From: Littorina saxatilis
Lineage: Eukaryota; Mollusca; Gastropoda; Littorinimorpha; Littorinidae
Length of the DNA: 64,000 bases
Assembly (NCBI RefSeq): GCF_037325665.1
Contig: NC_090255.1
Coordinates: 41,022,834-41,086,833, forward strand
Direction: 5' to 3'
Below the pieces are notes generated by a model, which saw nothing but the letters and a program-made list of their open reading frames with translations, ran no database searches and was not told where the DNA came from. Numbering within the stretch: the first letter of the stretch is position 1; each line of letters begins with the position of its first letter. A program made the translations under genes and the position numbers. This document shows, one piece after another, positions 1-9,227 of this stretch.

Positions 1-3000
1 TAAGGGTGAGGTAACCCCGACAGAAAACCCCGAATGCTGAAGACGGAGGACCCGGGCCGCACGGCGCATTCTAACAAACCACGGGTACACGCACTTACGC
101 AAATGATGACACAATCAACCAGCACAGATGGAAATGGCGCTCGCCCATTGAGGACCCCCCAGGGTGGAGCAGCGTCGGGTCCCATGCCTCAAAGGGACCC
201 AGCCCCAACTACTGGAGGTCCCTCCCGTCCGTCTTGTCACGCCAGGGGACGCGGGAGGAAAGTGACTGGCACCACCACAACCAGGAAGAAACCCAGTCAG
301 CAGCGACCTTTTCAGGTCATGCACTGGAACGCAGAAAGTATCCTGAACAAGAAGACAGAGTTGGAGCATATCCTGCATGAGAAGAACATCAACATCTGCT
401 GTATTCAGGAGACGCACCTGACACCCCAAAAGTCCTTCAAAGTGAGAGGCTACCAATGCCTTAGGTCCGACAGAACAGACCGAAGCAAAGGAGGAATCCT
501 GACCCTCATCAGGAACAACATCAATGCCTGTTTGATAGAAACGCACATGGAGGACTCCGAATATCAGGTGATTCGAATCCAGACGAAGACATCAGAATTC
601 CATCTTGTCAACTTCTACTGCCCCAATGATAGACACCTCGCCCTTGACACGATCCCCGCAAAGGCCTCCAACTTCATTGTGGTGGGTGACTTCAACAGTC
701 ATTCACAGAGTTGGGGATATGACCACCTGGATCGGAGAGGAGAAGAGGTGGAGAACTGGCAGGACGACAAAGGTCTCATCCTTTTGAACAGTCCCTTTGA
801 CTGCCCTACATTCTACTCCAGAAGATGGCACACTACATCAACTCCTGACCTAGCCTTCTGCACGGAAGACATGCACCAGCTAACCAGCAGAGAGGTCGGA
901 GAACAGCTAGGTGGAAGTGACCATCGGCCAGTCTTTTTGACCCTGGGCATGGAGTCCTGCACTGAAGCTTCCTTCCCACGGTGGAACTACAAAAGAGCGA
1001 ACTGGTTCCTCTTTAGACACCGCACCAGCGAACTCACCAAAGACATCAGAGTCGAGGGTCGAGACATCAATATGGTGGCGAAGGACTTCAATATGAGCAT
1101 CCTCAGAGCAGCGCGTGAGTCCATTCCCAGGGGTGCCAGGAGAGACTATAAGCCCTACTGGAGCAATGAATTGCAGGAACTGGATGATGATCTGGCAGAC
1201 GCCAGAAGGGAAGCAGAAGTCAACCCGTCACAAAACAACAACATCCGCCTCCAGGAAGCCAAAGCCAAATTTCTCAAAAAGAAGCTACAGGCAAGACGGA
1301 GAAGCTGGCAAGAGAAAACAAGCTCTCTGAACCTTGAGAAGGATGGCAGAAAGCTCTGGAGGCTCACCAAGCAGTTGAATGATGAGAACACCAGCAGAGG
1401 AAAGATCACATTAGAAGAGAACGGGAAGGTGCTAACTGGAAAGCATGCTGCCAACCAATTTGCTGAAAGCTATGCAGCTGAGAGCAACCTCCATGTTAGC
1501 CCCGAGAAACAGAGAGAAGCAAGAAGAGAGAAAAGAGAGAGACCTGCCAGACAGTCGACAGTGGACGCCATGAGTCAACCACTCACACTCCACGAGCTGC
1601 ACTCAGCTCTGAAAAAGTCAAAGGCGAAGAAGTCCCCTGGCCCAGACGGCATCACCAACGAGATGCTAACCCACCTTGGTAGTGCAGCAGAGAACAAGCT
1701 ACTCGAGGTCTTCAACAGCAGCTGGCAAGAAGGATCGCTACCACAACTCTGGCGAGAAGCGATCATGATCCCCATCTTAAAAAAAGGGAAGGATCCAAAG
1801 AAGGCCACCAGCTATCGCCCAATCAGCCTCACCAGCTGTGTTGTGAAGACCCTGGAGAGAATTGTGAACGAGCGCCTCAGGTGGTACCTGGAATCCAGGA
1901 ACCTCCTCGCCCCTGAACAAGCTGGATTCCGACAGTTCCGCAGCACTGAAGATCAGGTCACTTACCTGGCGCAAGAAGTTGAAGATGCCTTTCAGGAACA
2001 GAAGCTGGTCTTCGTCACCTGGATAGATCTTCAAAAGGCCTTTGACAAGGTCTGGAAAGATGGACTCCTTGTAAAACTGCTGAGGAAAGGCGTGTCCAGC
2101 AACATGTACCAGTGGATTCGCTCTTACCTCTATAACCGCAGGGCAAGAGTTAACGTCGACCAGACCAAAAGCAAGAAGTTCCTCCTTCGTCATGGCGTCC
2201 CTCAGGGCGGAGTCCTCTCCCCCACACTCTTCCTTCTCTTCATCGACGATCTGGTGTCTGAGATGCCCAAGGGGATCAAAGCTGCTCTCTACGCAGACGA
2301 CCTTGTGATCTGGTGCAAGGAGGAGCACGCAAGTACTGCCACCTACAGAATGCAGCAAGCGGCAGATAGGCTGAACGCATGGGCAGAAGATTGGTGCGTC
2401 TCCATCAACAAGGAGAAATCCTCCACCACCCTATTCACACTGTCGCCAAAGCAGAAAGCCGGAACCATTAGGCTTGGTGGAACTCCTCTGAGAGAGGATG
2501 AAGAAGCAACGTACCTTGGTGTCACCTTTGATAGACGGCAGACCTGGAAACCACACATTGCACAGGCAGAAACGAAGGCCCGGCGCAAGCTAGCCATACT
2601 CAGGAAGCTGGCAGGTACCACCTGGGGAGCGAACGAGAAGATACTGAAGACAGTATACCAGGGAACAATCAGACCCCACCTCGAGTACGGCTCCACAGCG
2701 TGGTTAACCTCAGCCAAGACAAACCTGCAGACCCTTGACCGTGTGCAAAACCAGGCCCTCCGACTCATCACCGGTGCAATGAAATCCACGCCCATCAAGG
2801 AAATGGAGAAGCTTACCACCATCCAACCCCTCTCTCAGAGAAGAGAAGCCAAGACTATGGTACAGGCCGAGAAGCTCAAGTGCCTACCCGACCACCCCAT
2901 GAAGCACAGACTGAGCAACCTCACCAAGAACCGGCTTAAACGGAGCAGTTTTGTACACGAGAGCAAGAGACTTTCTCGACAGTACAGGGAAGTCCTTCCA

Positions 3001-3970
3001 CAGAACACTCTACCTCTGACTCAAGAAGAAGAGGAAACCCCCAAGGCAACAGAGAAACCAGGCATCCAGATCTGCACCAGTGTTCCACATGTTACCTCAG
3101 GAGAAGATCAGAATGACACAGCTCGACAGGCACTCACCTTAGCCCTGATCGACGAACAGTACCCAAAAGAGGCGTGGATCCATGTATACACCGATGGATC
3201 AGCAACTAACGCCGTGCTCAATGGAGGTGCAGGCATTCTCATCCAGTTCCCTGGGGGACATACAGCTACATCCAGCGTTGCCACTGGCAAACACTGCACA
3301 AACTATAAAGCAGAAGCAGAAGCTCTCATGCAGGCCGCCTCCTTCGTTCAGGACTCCGCAGACCCTTGCTACCAAGTTGTCTTCCTCTCTGACGCCCTTT
3401 CAGTCCTTCAGGCCCTAGAGAACGACAAACTCCCACAGCTGGCCAAAGCATTACAGATGGTCAGACAAACCAGAAGAGTTGTCCTCCAGTGGATACCAGC
3501 ACACTGTGGGATACCAGGAAATGAAAGGGCAGATGAGCTGGCAAAAGAAGGAGCCGTGGAAGACCAACCTGAAAACAGTGTCAGCTTTAGTGAGCAGAAG
3601 ACAATCATCAAGGCATTGATGAGGCCAAGGACAAACAGAGATGACTACCACACAATGTCCAGAGAGCAGCAAGTCAACCTCATCAGGCTGCGTACTGGCC
3701 ACAACAGGCTCAATGCTCACATGAACCGAAAGTTCAAGCTGGCGCCATCACCAACCTGTGCCTGCGGTCAAGAGGACCAAACAGCGGAACACATCTTACA
3801 GCGATGTCCCTTACTAGATGAGGAACGAAAAGAAGTGTGGCCGTCACCAACTCCCTTGCAGACCAAACTATACGGCAGTCGACAGGAGTTGGAGAAAACG
3901 ACAACATTTATCACCAGTGCTGGACTGATTGTGTAACCTCTGCGAACGCCAAGAAGAAGAAGAAGAAGAA
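1..3970 (+). mobile_element. I-group-like non-LTR retrotransposon (LINE), 3' part with GAA tail
   Basis: A LINE on the + strand whose single long ORF (34-3936) combines endonuclease, reverse transcriptase and RNase H, followed by a 14-base 3' UTR and a (GAA)n tail at about 3952-3970. The 5' end, and any ORF1, lie left of the window. The element sits inside an LTR: sequence right of the tail starts 69 bases into an LTR whose complete copy is at 4322-4578, so this LINE jumped into that LTR. The uninterrupted ORF and short tail suggest a young copy. Confidence 0.9.
34..3936 (+). CDS. LINE ORF2: endonuclease / reverse transcriptase / RNase H polyprotein, 1300 aa
   Basis: Copies LINE RNA into chromosomal DNA by target-primed reverse transcription. 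An in-frame stop at 1-3 precedes the ATG at 34, so the start is bounded. After a basic, low-complexity N-terminus comes an APE-type endonuclease (about residues 95-305) with QETHL near 125, GDFNSH near 218 and SDHRP near 296. The RT (about 520-830) shows SPGPDGIT near 534, GVPQGGVLSP near 721 and the catalytic YADD near 752. An RNase H domain (about 1045-1170) shows YTDGSA, an AEAEAL segment and SDALS, and ends in PAHCGIPGNERAD. A C-terminal CACGQ...H...C knuckle follows. RNase H after RT fits the I group (I, Nimb and relatives); the exact clade is an inference. No frameshift or stop is seen. Confidence 0.93.
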   Translation: MLKTEDPGRTAHSNKPRVHALTQMMTQSTSTDGNGARPLRTPQGGAASGPMPQRDPAPTTGGPSRPSCHARGRGRKVTGTTTTRKKPSQQRPFQVMHWNAESILNKKTELEHILHEKNINICCIQETHLTPQKSFKVRGYQCLRSDRTDRSKGGILTLIRNNINACLIETHMEDSEYQVIRIQTKTSEFHLVNFYCPNDRHLALDTIPAKASNFIVVGDFNSHSQSWGYDHLDRRGEEVENWQDDKGLILLNSPFDCPTFYSRRWHTTSTPDLAFCTEDMHQLTSREVGEQLGGSDHRPVFLTLGMESCTEASFPRWNYKRANWFLFRHRTSELTKDIRVEGRDINMVAKDFNMSILRAARESIPRGARRDYKPYWSNELQELDDDLADARREAEVNPSQNNNIRLQEAKAKFLKKKLQARRRSWQEKTSSLNLEKDGRKLWRLTKQLNDENTSRGKITLEENGKVLTGKHAANQFAESYAAESNLHVSPEKQREARREKRERPARQSTVDAMSQPLTLHELHSALKKSKAKKSPGPDGITNEMLTHLGSAAENKLLEVFNSSWQEGSLPQLWREAIMIPILKKGKDPKKATSYRPISLTSCVVKTLERIVNERLRWYLESRNLLAPEQAGFRQFRSTEDQVTYLAQEVEDAFQEQKLVFVTWIDLQKAFDKVWKDGLLVKLLRKGVSSNMYQWIRSYLYNRRARVNVDQTKSKKFLLRHGVPQGGVLSPTLFLLFIDDLVSEMPKGIKAALYADDLVIWCKEEHASTATYRMQQAADRLNAWAEDWCVSINKEKSSTTLFTLSPKQKAGTIRLGGTPLREDEEATYLGVTFDRRQTWKPHIAQAETKARRKLAILRKLAGTTWGANEKILKTVYQGTIRPHLEYGSTAWLTSAKTNLQTLDRVQNQALRLITGAMKSTPIKEMEKLTTIQPLSQRREAKTMVQAEKLKCLPDHPMKHRLSNLTKNRLKRSSFVHESKRLSRQYREVLPQNTLPLTQEEEETPKATEKPGIQICTSVPHVTSGEDQNDTARQALTLALIDEQYPKEAWIHVYTDGSATNAVLNGGAGILIQFPGGHTATSSVATGKHCTNYKAEAEALMQAASFVQDSADPCYQVVFLSDALSVLQALENDKLPQLAKALQMVRQTRRVVLQWIPAHCGIPGNERADELAKEGAVEDQPENSVSFSEQKTIIKALMRPRTNRDDYHTMSREQQVNLIRLRTGHNRLNAHMNRKFKLAPSPTCACGQEDQTAEHILQRCPLLDEERKEVWPSPTPLQTKLYGSRQELEKTTTFITSAGLIV

Positions 3971-4578
3971 CACCTGTGTATTGTAGAGTTCTGTTTGTGA
4001 TGGGGTCTGGTGGTTTCCGATTGTCTGTATGTTCATGGAAACCTTCGGGTTTGCATAACAGTTTTTATAGGGCTAAGAAATTAGCCCTAACATTTTCAAT
4101 CCTGTTTGATTGCACTTCGCTTCCCGAGGTGATCGTAGTGTTTCGGCACTCGGTTACATCTGGCGCTTGCAAGCAGGATGGGACTCGGCATGATATGTTC
4201 AGGTAATGGCATAATATGACCACTGAACATTTTCGTGCTGTTCCCATTCTGCGAACTTGGGATGGACAGTGGTCTCCCGGTTCGGAACTTCGGGACGAAG
4301 TTCATTTCAAACGGGGGCGATTGTGACAGGGGAGGCTACCGCTCCTTTCACAGCAGACTCTGCACCCGAGTTGTTGGCCTTTAAAGTCAACACCTGTGTA
4401 TTGTAGAGTTCTGTTTGTGATGGGGTCTGGTGGTTTCCGATTGTCTGTATGTTCAGGGAAACCTTCGGGTTTGCATAACAGTTTTTATAGGGCTAAGAAA
4501 TTAGCCCTAACATTTTCAATCCTGTTTGATTGCACTTCGCTTCCCGAGGTGATCGTAGTGTTTCGGCACTCGGTTACA
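3971..4578 (+). mobile_element. Small LTR-retroelement fossil (TRIM-like), 5' LTR truncated by the LINE
   Basis: Two direct copies of one LTR flank 163 bases of non-coding sequence (4159-4321). The 3' LTR at 4322-4578 is 257 bp and has TG...CA ends (TGTGACAG ... CGGTTACA). The left copy, 3971-4158, lacks its first 69 bases, which should lie beyond the LINE. A primer-site-like TGGCGCTTGCAAG follows the left LTR and a purine-rich ACGGGGGCGA precedes the right one. No gag-pol remains. The LTR copies are almost identical where both exist, so the fossil is young. It is incomplete: either a TRIM or an internally deleted copy. Family unknown. Confidence 0.75.
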
Positions 4579-4614
4579 TATAAATACCATTATAATTATT
4601 TAAGTTATTAAGAC

Positions 4615-4738
4615 ATCCCAGTGCACCAAGGGATTTATAGAGCAAATCGAGAACATTCATTATTGAACGAAGAGCATAGCGCTGAGTTCAATAATTATTT
4701 TCGAGATTTGCTCTATAAATCCCTTAGTGCACTGGGAT
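4615..4738. mobile_element. Fold-back hairpin element (MITE-like)
   Basis: Two arms of about 55 bases are inverted copies around a centre near 4678. The outer ends read ATCCCAGTGCACCAAGGGAT and, on the opposite strand, AATCCCAGTGCACTAAGGGA. There is no coding capacity. The whole unit could fold into one long hairpin. Its family is not recognised. Confidence 0.8.
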
Positions 4739-4739
4739 T

Positions 4740-5400
4740 GTTTCAATAATTATATTGTCAGTACCGCCAGAGAAAAAAAGAAGATTCAAAACGCACATTT
4801 TGCTACGCGCATTTGAATAGGCATAACTGTGTGGTCAGGTCGTGTAAGATCTACTTTTGTGTGGGCTGTCTCAAGTGTGTCGTGCTTTTGTTACACGCAT
4901 TTTAATTTCTGTTGGTACATTCCAGTGTCGCGTCACAACTTCTCTCAATACACCGATTAACAGTTCCGCGGCCATTTTAGATTCGCACTTGCGCACATCT
5001 TTTCCACGAGCACTTTTGCTTCTTCTTCCTCTTCCGGTTTCCTGTTTTTGAGAAAATGCGCATCCGCAGATCGTTTTTTCGAGAGTTTTTTTTTCTTCTT
5101 CCTGTTCCGGGTGATTTGAGAAAGCGTAGATTCAGTCGTCAGAAAGTGCAATTTTGTAGTCTTCCAGCCCTGAAGCTGCTTTTGAGTGTTCGAAGAAAGA
5201 GTGGAAAGGTTCTAAGGATTACATCGGGCACACAAACACGCGATTTTCCTTTTTCCCCCTTTGATTTGAACGCGTGCGCAGATTGTTTTTTGCGAGTATG
5301 TTTGTACTTCTTCCTCTTCCGCTTTCCTTCTTCGTTCCATGTAAACGCCGAAACTGTTAACTGGTGTATGATTGTTGAAACAGAAACCAAGACAAGAACA
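4740..5400. other. Non-coding stretch with degenerate local repeats
   Basis: No gene is supported here. A loosely repeated block occurs three times (near 5020, 5080 and 5270), made of a TGCGCA...TTTTT(C/G)CGAG segment and a CTTCTTCCT(C/G)TTCCG segment. The short reading frames across it look accidental. Confidence 0.5.
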
Positions 5401-5772
5401 TGTGCTTTCTCTGTCTAGACGTCCGTCATCTTCAGTGACACAATCATGTACTTATTACGTCACGATGAGTTCTGAAACCAGAAAAACCATTGCCATTGGG
5501 AGCAATCGAGTGATTTCACTGATTTGCACTACTGACAGGTAATGGTTTATTTTATACGAATTTGATTTTAACCAGTTAAGTTTCTCGTTCGTCTGAGAAT
5601 TGGTAATTTTGAGTTGTAAGGATTTGTAATAACTGATGCATATTTGTATTTCACAAAGGTACACTGTCAACGTCAATAAGAAGCGACCATTGCCAATCGG
5701 CATTGCCTTTAGTTTTTCGTTCTCCGGGAGTCCTGCAGATATTGATACAAAAATATGTACAAGTTGGTGTGT

Positions 5773-5807
<35 letters not shown>

Positions 5808-5935
5808 TGTGTGTGTGTGAGTGTGCGTGCATTCGTGTGTGTGCGTGCGGATGTGTGTGTACGTGCGTGTGTGTAAAATGTGAAAATGTGTCTCAGCGCT
5901 CAAGCCACGAAGTATTGCCAGCGTACGGTACGTAC
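5401..5935 (+). repeat. Interspersed repeat R4 with internal GT microsatellite
   Basis: The same sequence recurs at 23886-24339 plus 24611-24776, where another element interrupts it. Shared landmarks are TTATTACGTCACGATGAG, GGGAGCAATCGAGTG and CTCAGCGCTCAAGCCACGAA, with a (GT)n block before the last one. Short pieces of it also border the 21-bp minisatellite (about 13342-13370) and occur near 14735-14775. No ORF is supported. It is probably a non-autonomous element. Confidence 0.7.
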
Positions 5936-6225
5936 ACTGAGCAAAAAAAGTTCAGGACATTTTTTCAGTGGTATAGCCCAGATGTTAAACAGCAGTTTTT
6001 TTGTCAGAAATATACGTGTATTTGAAGATCAGTCTTTTTTCTGCTCAAAAATGTGTTTCTGGAATCTGAGCAATACCTGGGTATGACGTCACCGGTCCGT
6101 GACCACGCCTACTCTCAGAAATTGTGTTTTTTGACGGCATGATTCACTTTCAACCGTCAAAACGGTGACTTAAACTGAATGACATTTTACATTTTTTTTA
6201 CATCCGAAAGTGTATTTGGTGTCTT
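5936..6225. other. Non-coding, nothing recognised
   Basis: AT-rich sequence between two interspersed repeats. I see no coding, RNA-gene or repeat signal that I can support. Confidence 0.4.
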
Positions 6226-6640
6226 ACCTAACAGTTCATACACATTTCGTTCAAATCCGTCGCGCTGTCAGGCTGATCTAGCGTGTAAAAGAGAGCGACC
6301 ACAAAACTGAAAAACAGCAAAATATCCAGGGTTTTTATGGTGTTTTTCCTGGGTAGCTGCAGTTGATATGCAATAAATCTAAAACTACAAATAGCAGCCT
6401 TTCCAATATTCACAGAACGACGACAAAGACCCTCATCTGGATTCGCGCTAGTACTTGGAGCAAACAGAACCCGAGAATGGACGTTGTAACGGTTTTCCGT
6501 TAAATATTTGCAAACGTTCGTAACGTCCTGGAAACAAATGTGACATGCACGCAACTTTGTATACTTTTCAAACAATGGTGTCATTACATGTGTGCCAAGT
6601 TTCAGAAACATTCTTTCATGGGCTCAAAAGATATAACCTC
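6226..6640 (-). repeat. Interspersed repeat R3
   Basis: The reverse complement of this block recurs at 8010-8198 plus 8964-9181, where a LINE fragment splits it. Landmarks on the minus strand are CTGAAACTTGGCACACATGT and GTTACAACGTCCATTCTCGG. A 127-codon frame is open here on the minus strand, but the other copy does not preserve it at full length, so I treat it as a repeat and not a gene. Confidence 0.65.
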
Positions 6641-7298
6641 ATGACTTTGAAGAAGTAACAAGTAAAATCTCACTCCACAGCGTTGTTCTATTTTTAGACG
6701 ATGACGTCTGCAAAACTCATATCAAGGTGGCTGAGTGATCAGGACACACACTTAATACACTATCAAGGTTAATTGCACAAGGCTCAGCGATTGAAACCTT
6801 TTTCATTATATAAGATCTGCTGTTAGGAGTGTTGTTTTTAAAATGTGTCTTTGGCATGGTGTTTTGGTGTGCAAGCGCGTGAGTTTATGCATCTGTCTGT
6901 CTGTGACTACGTGTGTGTTTGTATGTAAAACAAACAATCCGAAGAGCTCTAAATAATTATACTTTTTGAGTTTGTGTGAGTGTGACTGTTCCCGTAGCTT
7001 GATGTTCACGATTTACGAATTAAGGGACAACCAAAAAGGCGTTCTCTCTGTGTCATAACGGACAGATAACGGTTCTCTGTATAGTAAGCCGTTATGACCT
7101 CGAGACAATGCTCTTACAGACTCTCAAAAACCTGGCGATGTCCATCTCCACAGCACCATTTTGTAGCATTCCAACTGTCTGATTCGTCACAGCAAATGCC
7201 AGATTGTGTCTCGCGGCTATCATGACGACGATGAGAAAAACCCAGAAAGCAACCCACCACACTTTTCACTTTTTAGGTGTATCAAAAGTGCCGTACTA
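6641..7298. other. Non-coding, nothing recognised
   Basis: There is no convincing exon, RNA gene or repeat boundary between repeat R3 and the SINE. Confidence 0.4.
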
Positions 7299-7308
7299 AC
7301 TGAGGTGG

Positions 7309-7664
7309 GAAACCGGCACGGTTGGCCTAGTGGTAAGGCGTCCGCCCCGTGATCGGGAGGTCGTGGGTTCGAACCCCGGCCGGGTCATACCTAAGACTTT
7401 AAAATTGGCAATCTAGTGGCTGCTCCGCCTGGCGTCTGGCATTATGGGGTTAGTGCTAGGACTGGTTGGTCCGGTGTCAGAATAATGTGACTGGGTGAGA
7501 CATGAAGCCTGTGCTGCGACTTCTGTCTTGTGTGTGGCGCACATTAAATGTCAAAGCAGCACCGCCCTGATATGGCCCTTCGTGGTCGGCTGGGCGTTAA
7601 GCAAACAAACAAACAAACAAACAAACAAACAAACAAACAAACAAACAAACAAACAAACAAACAA
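7309..7664 (+). mobile_element. tRNA-derived SINE with (CAAA)n tail
   Basis: The 5' head resembles a tRNA with an A box (TGGCCTAGTGG) and a B box (GGTTCGAACCC), the internal RNA polymerase III promoter. The body ends in GGGCGTTAAG and an AAAC/CAAA tail. It is flanked by a perfect 10-base target duplication, ACTGAGGTGG, at 7299-7308 and 7665-7674. The clean duplication and unbroken tail indicate a fairly recent insertion. Confidence 0.9.
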
Positions 7665-7679
7665 ACTGAGGTGGATCAG

Positions 7680-8009
7680 ATGGTCGAGGGAGGGTCCACG
7701 GTGTGTATTAAGACGACGATGAGAAAAACCCAGTGTTGCCTCCATCCTACGTCATATTTTTGGAATTATATGACGTCATGTCTTCATTCTTCTGTCTTTT
7801 TGATTCTTCGTCTTCTTTACTTCTTTCTTACACAGCACAGCTGTGTTCAAAACACGCGAACAGTTCTTTTCTGCTACTGCTACTGAGCAAGTTGTTCGCA
7901 TCATCCGTGAAGGCTATACGCATCCTATCGGAGAACAAGAAACAAAATCATAGAAAAAGTCCTTAAAAAAAGTTTCGCGAAATACACCAGGTACAGTAAT
8001 TTTCACCTC
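7680..8009. other. Non-coding, nothing recognised
   Basis: Sequence between the SINE and the second R3 copy with no supported gene or RNA. Confidence 0.4.
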
Positions 8010-9181
8010 TTTTCAAACGTTCATAACTTTTGAGCCCATGAAAGAATGTTTCTGAAACTTGGCACACATGTAATGGCACTATTCTGTGCAAAGTGTGCAA
8101 AGTTAAGTGCATGTCACATGTGTGTCTTGGACGTTACAAACGTTTACAAATTTTTAACGGAAAACCGTTACAACGTCCATTCTCGGGTTCTGTTGTGTTT
8201 AAGTATCAATCAATATGATGCTTATATAGCGCGTATTCCGTGGGTACAGTTCTAAACGCTTGTCGAAGAGTTGTCAACACAGGACTAGCAAAGAAACTAA
8301 CATCTACAGACGGACACAAACCCTATCACACACTAGCAAACCCTGATAAACATACAACAAACAACTGTTTAACAACAATGTACACATCAATAGCTGGGTC
8401 CAAACAAAATAATATTAAACACAAAGAAAACACCTCTCACAGAGCACAGCACAAGAATGTCTTTTGGGGCACAACACATCACGTCGAACATGAAAGTCGC
8501 AACCAGCTACGGGAAGAACTGAGTCTTCAACCTACTCTTGAACGCGTCAAGAGAGGGGCTCTGGCGAAGCTCAAGCGGCAGGGAGTTCCAGACGGAGGGG
8601 CCCGCGGAGGGAAATGCACGCTGACCAGCAGATGCGAGTTTCGAGCGAGGGATGTGAAGGCGGAGTGGGTCAGCAGCAGAACGAAGGGGACGGTCGGAGG
8701 GCTGGGTGTACAGGTCCAGGGAGGATTGAAGGTACTCGGGAGCAGAGTCGTTGAGACACTTGTAGACCAGAGTGGACAGTTTGTAGGAGATTCGGGTGTT
8801 GACAGGGAGCCAGTGCAAGGAGCGAAGTAGGGGGGTGATGTGGTCTCGCTTCGTCTTCCTCAACGTCAGCCTGGCAGCAGCGTTCTGGACTCGTAGGCCA
8901 TGAATGGATGAGGCGGGGAGGCCAGCCAGAAGGGAGTTGCAGTAGTCCAGACGGACTGGAACTTATACAGATGAGGGTCTTTGTCGTCGTTCTGTGAAAT
9001 TTGGAGAGGCTGCTATTTGTAGTTTTAGATTTATTGCATATCAACAGCGGCTACCCAGCAAAAACACCATAAAAACATGGATTTTTTGCCGTTTTTCAGG
9101 ATTGTGGTCGCTCTCCTTTACACGCTGGATCAGCCTGACTGCGCGGCGGATTTCAACGAAATGTGTATGAACTGTTAGGTA
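8010..9181 (+). repeat. Interspersed repeat R3, split by a LINE fragment
   Basis: Two halves, 8010-8198 and 8964-9181, match the reverse complement of 6226-6640 in order. The join in the uninterrupted copy falls where 8199-8963 sits here, so the intervening piece is a later insertion. The repeat then gives way to the 36-bp minisatellite, where the other copy keeps unrelated sequence. Confidence 0.7.
8199..8963 (-). mobile_element. 5'-truncated CR1/L2-type LINE, 3' end of RT ORF
   Basis: On the minus strand an open frame at 8863-8507 encodes the typical C-terminal end of a CR1/L2-group reverse transcriptase, including KRDHITPLL, SLHWLPV and SFxSA-type motifs ending KSRLKTQFF. The same segment (RDHITPLLNQLHWLPVPAR) ends the full-length LINE at 42.8-45.7 kb, so this is a cousin. 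The 3' end near 8200-8230 contains GCGCTATATAAGC and a short ATTG-type tail. It inserted into repeat R3. Confidence 0.85.
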
Positions 9182-9227
9182 AGACACCAAATAAACTGTT
9201 TGGTGTAAAAAATGCCAAATATCATCC

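Noticed and set aside
7309-7385. Functional tRNA gene
   Set aside because: A and B boxes are present but the sequence continues into a SINE body with a CAAA tail and target duplication; the acceptor stem does not pair well. The same holds for the heads at 30425 and 23222.
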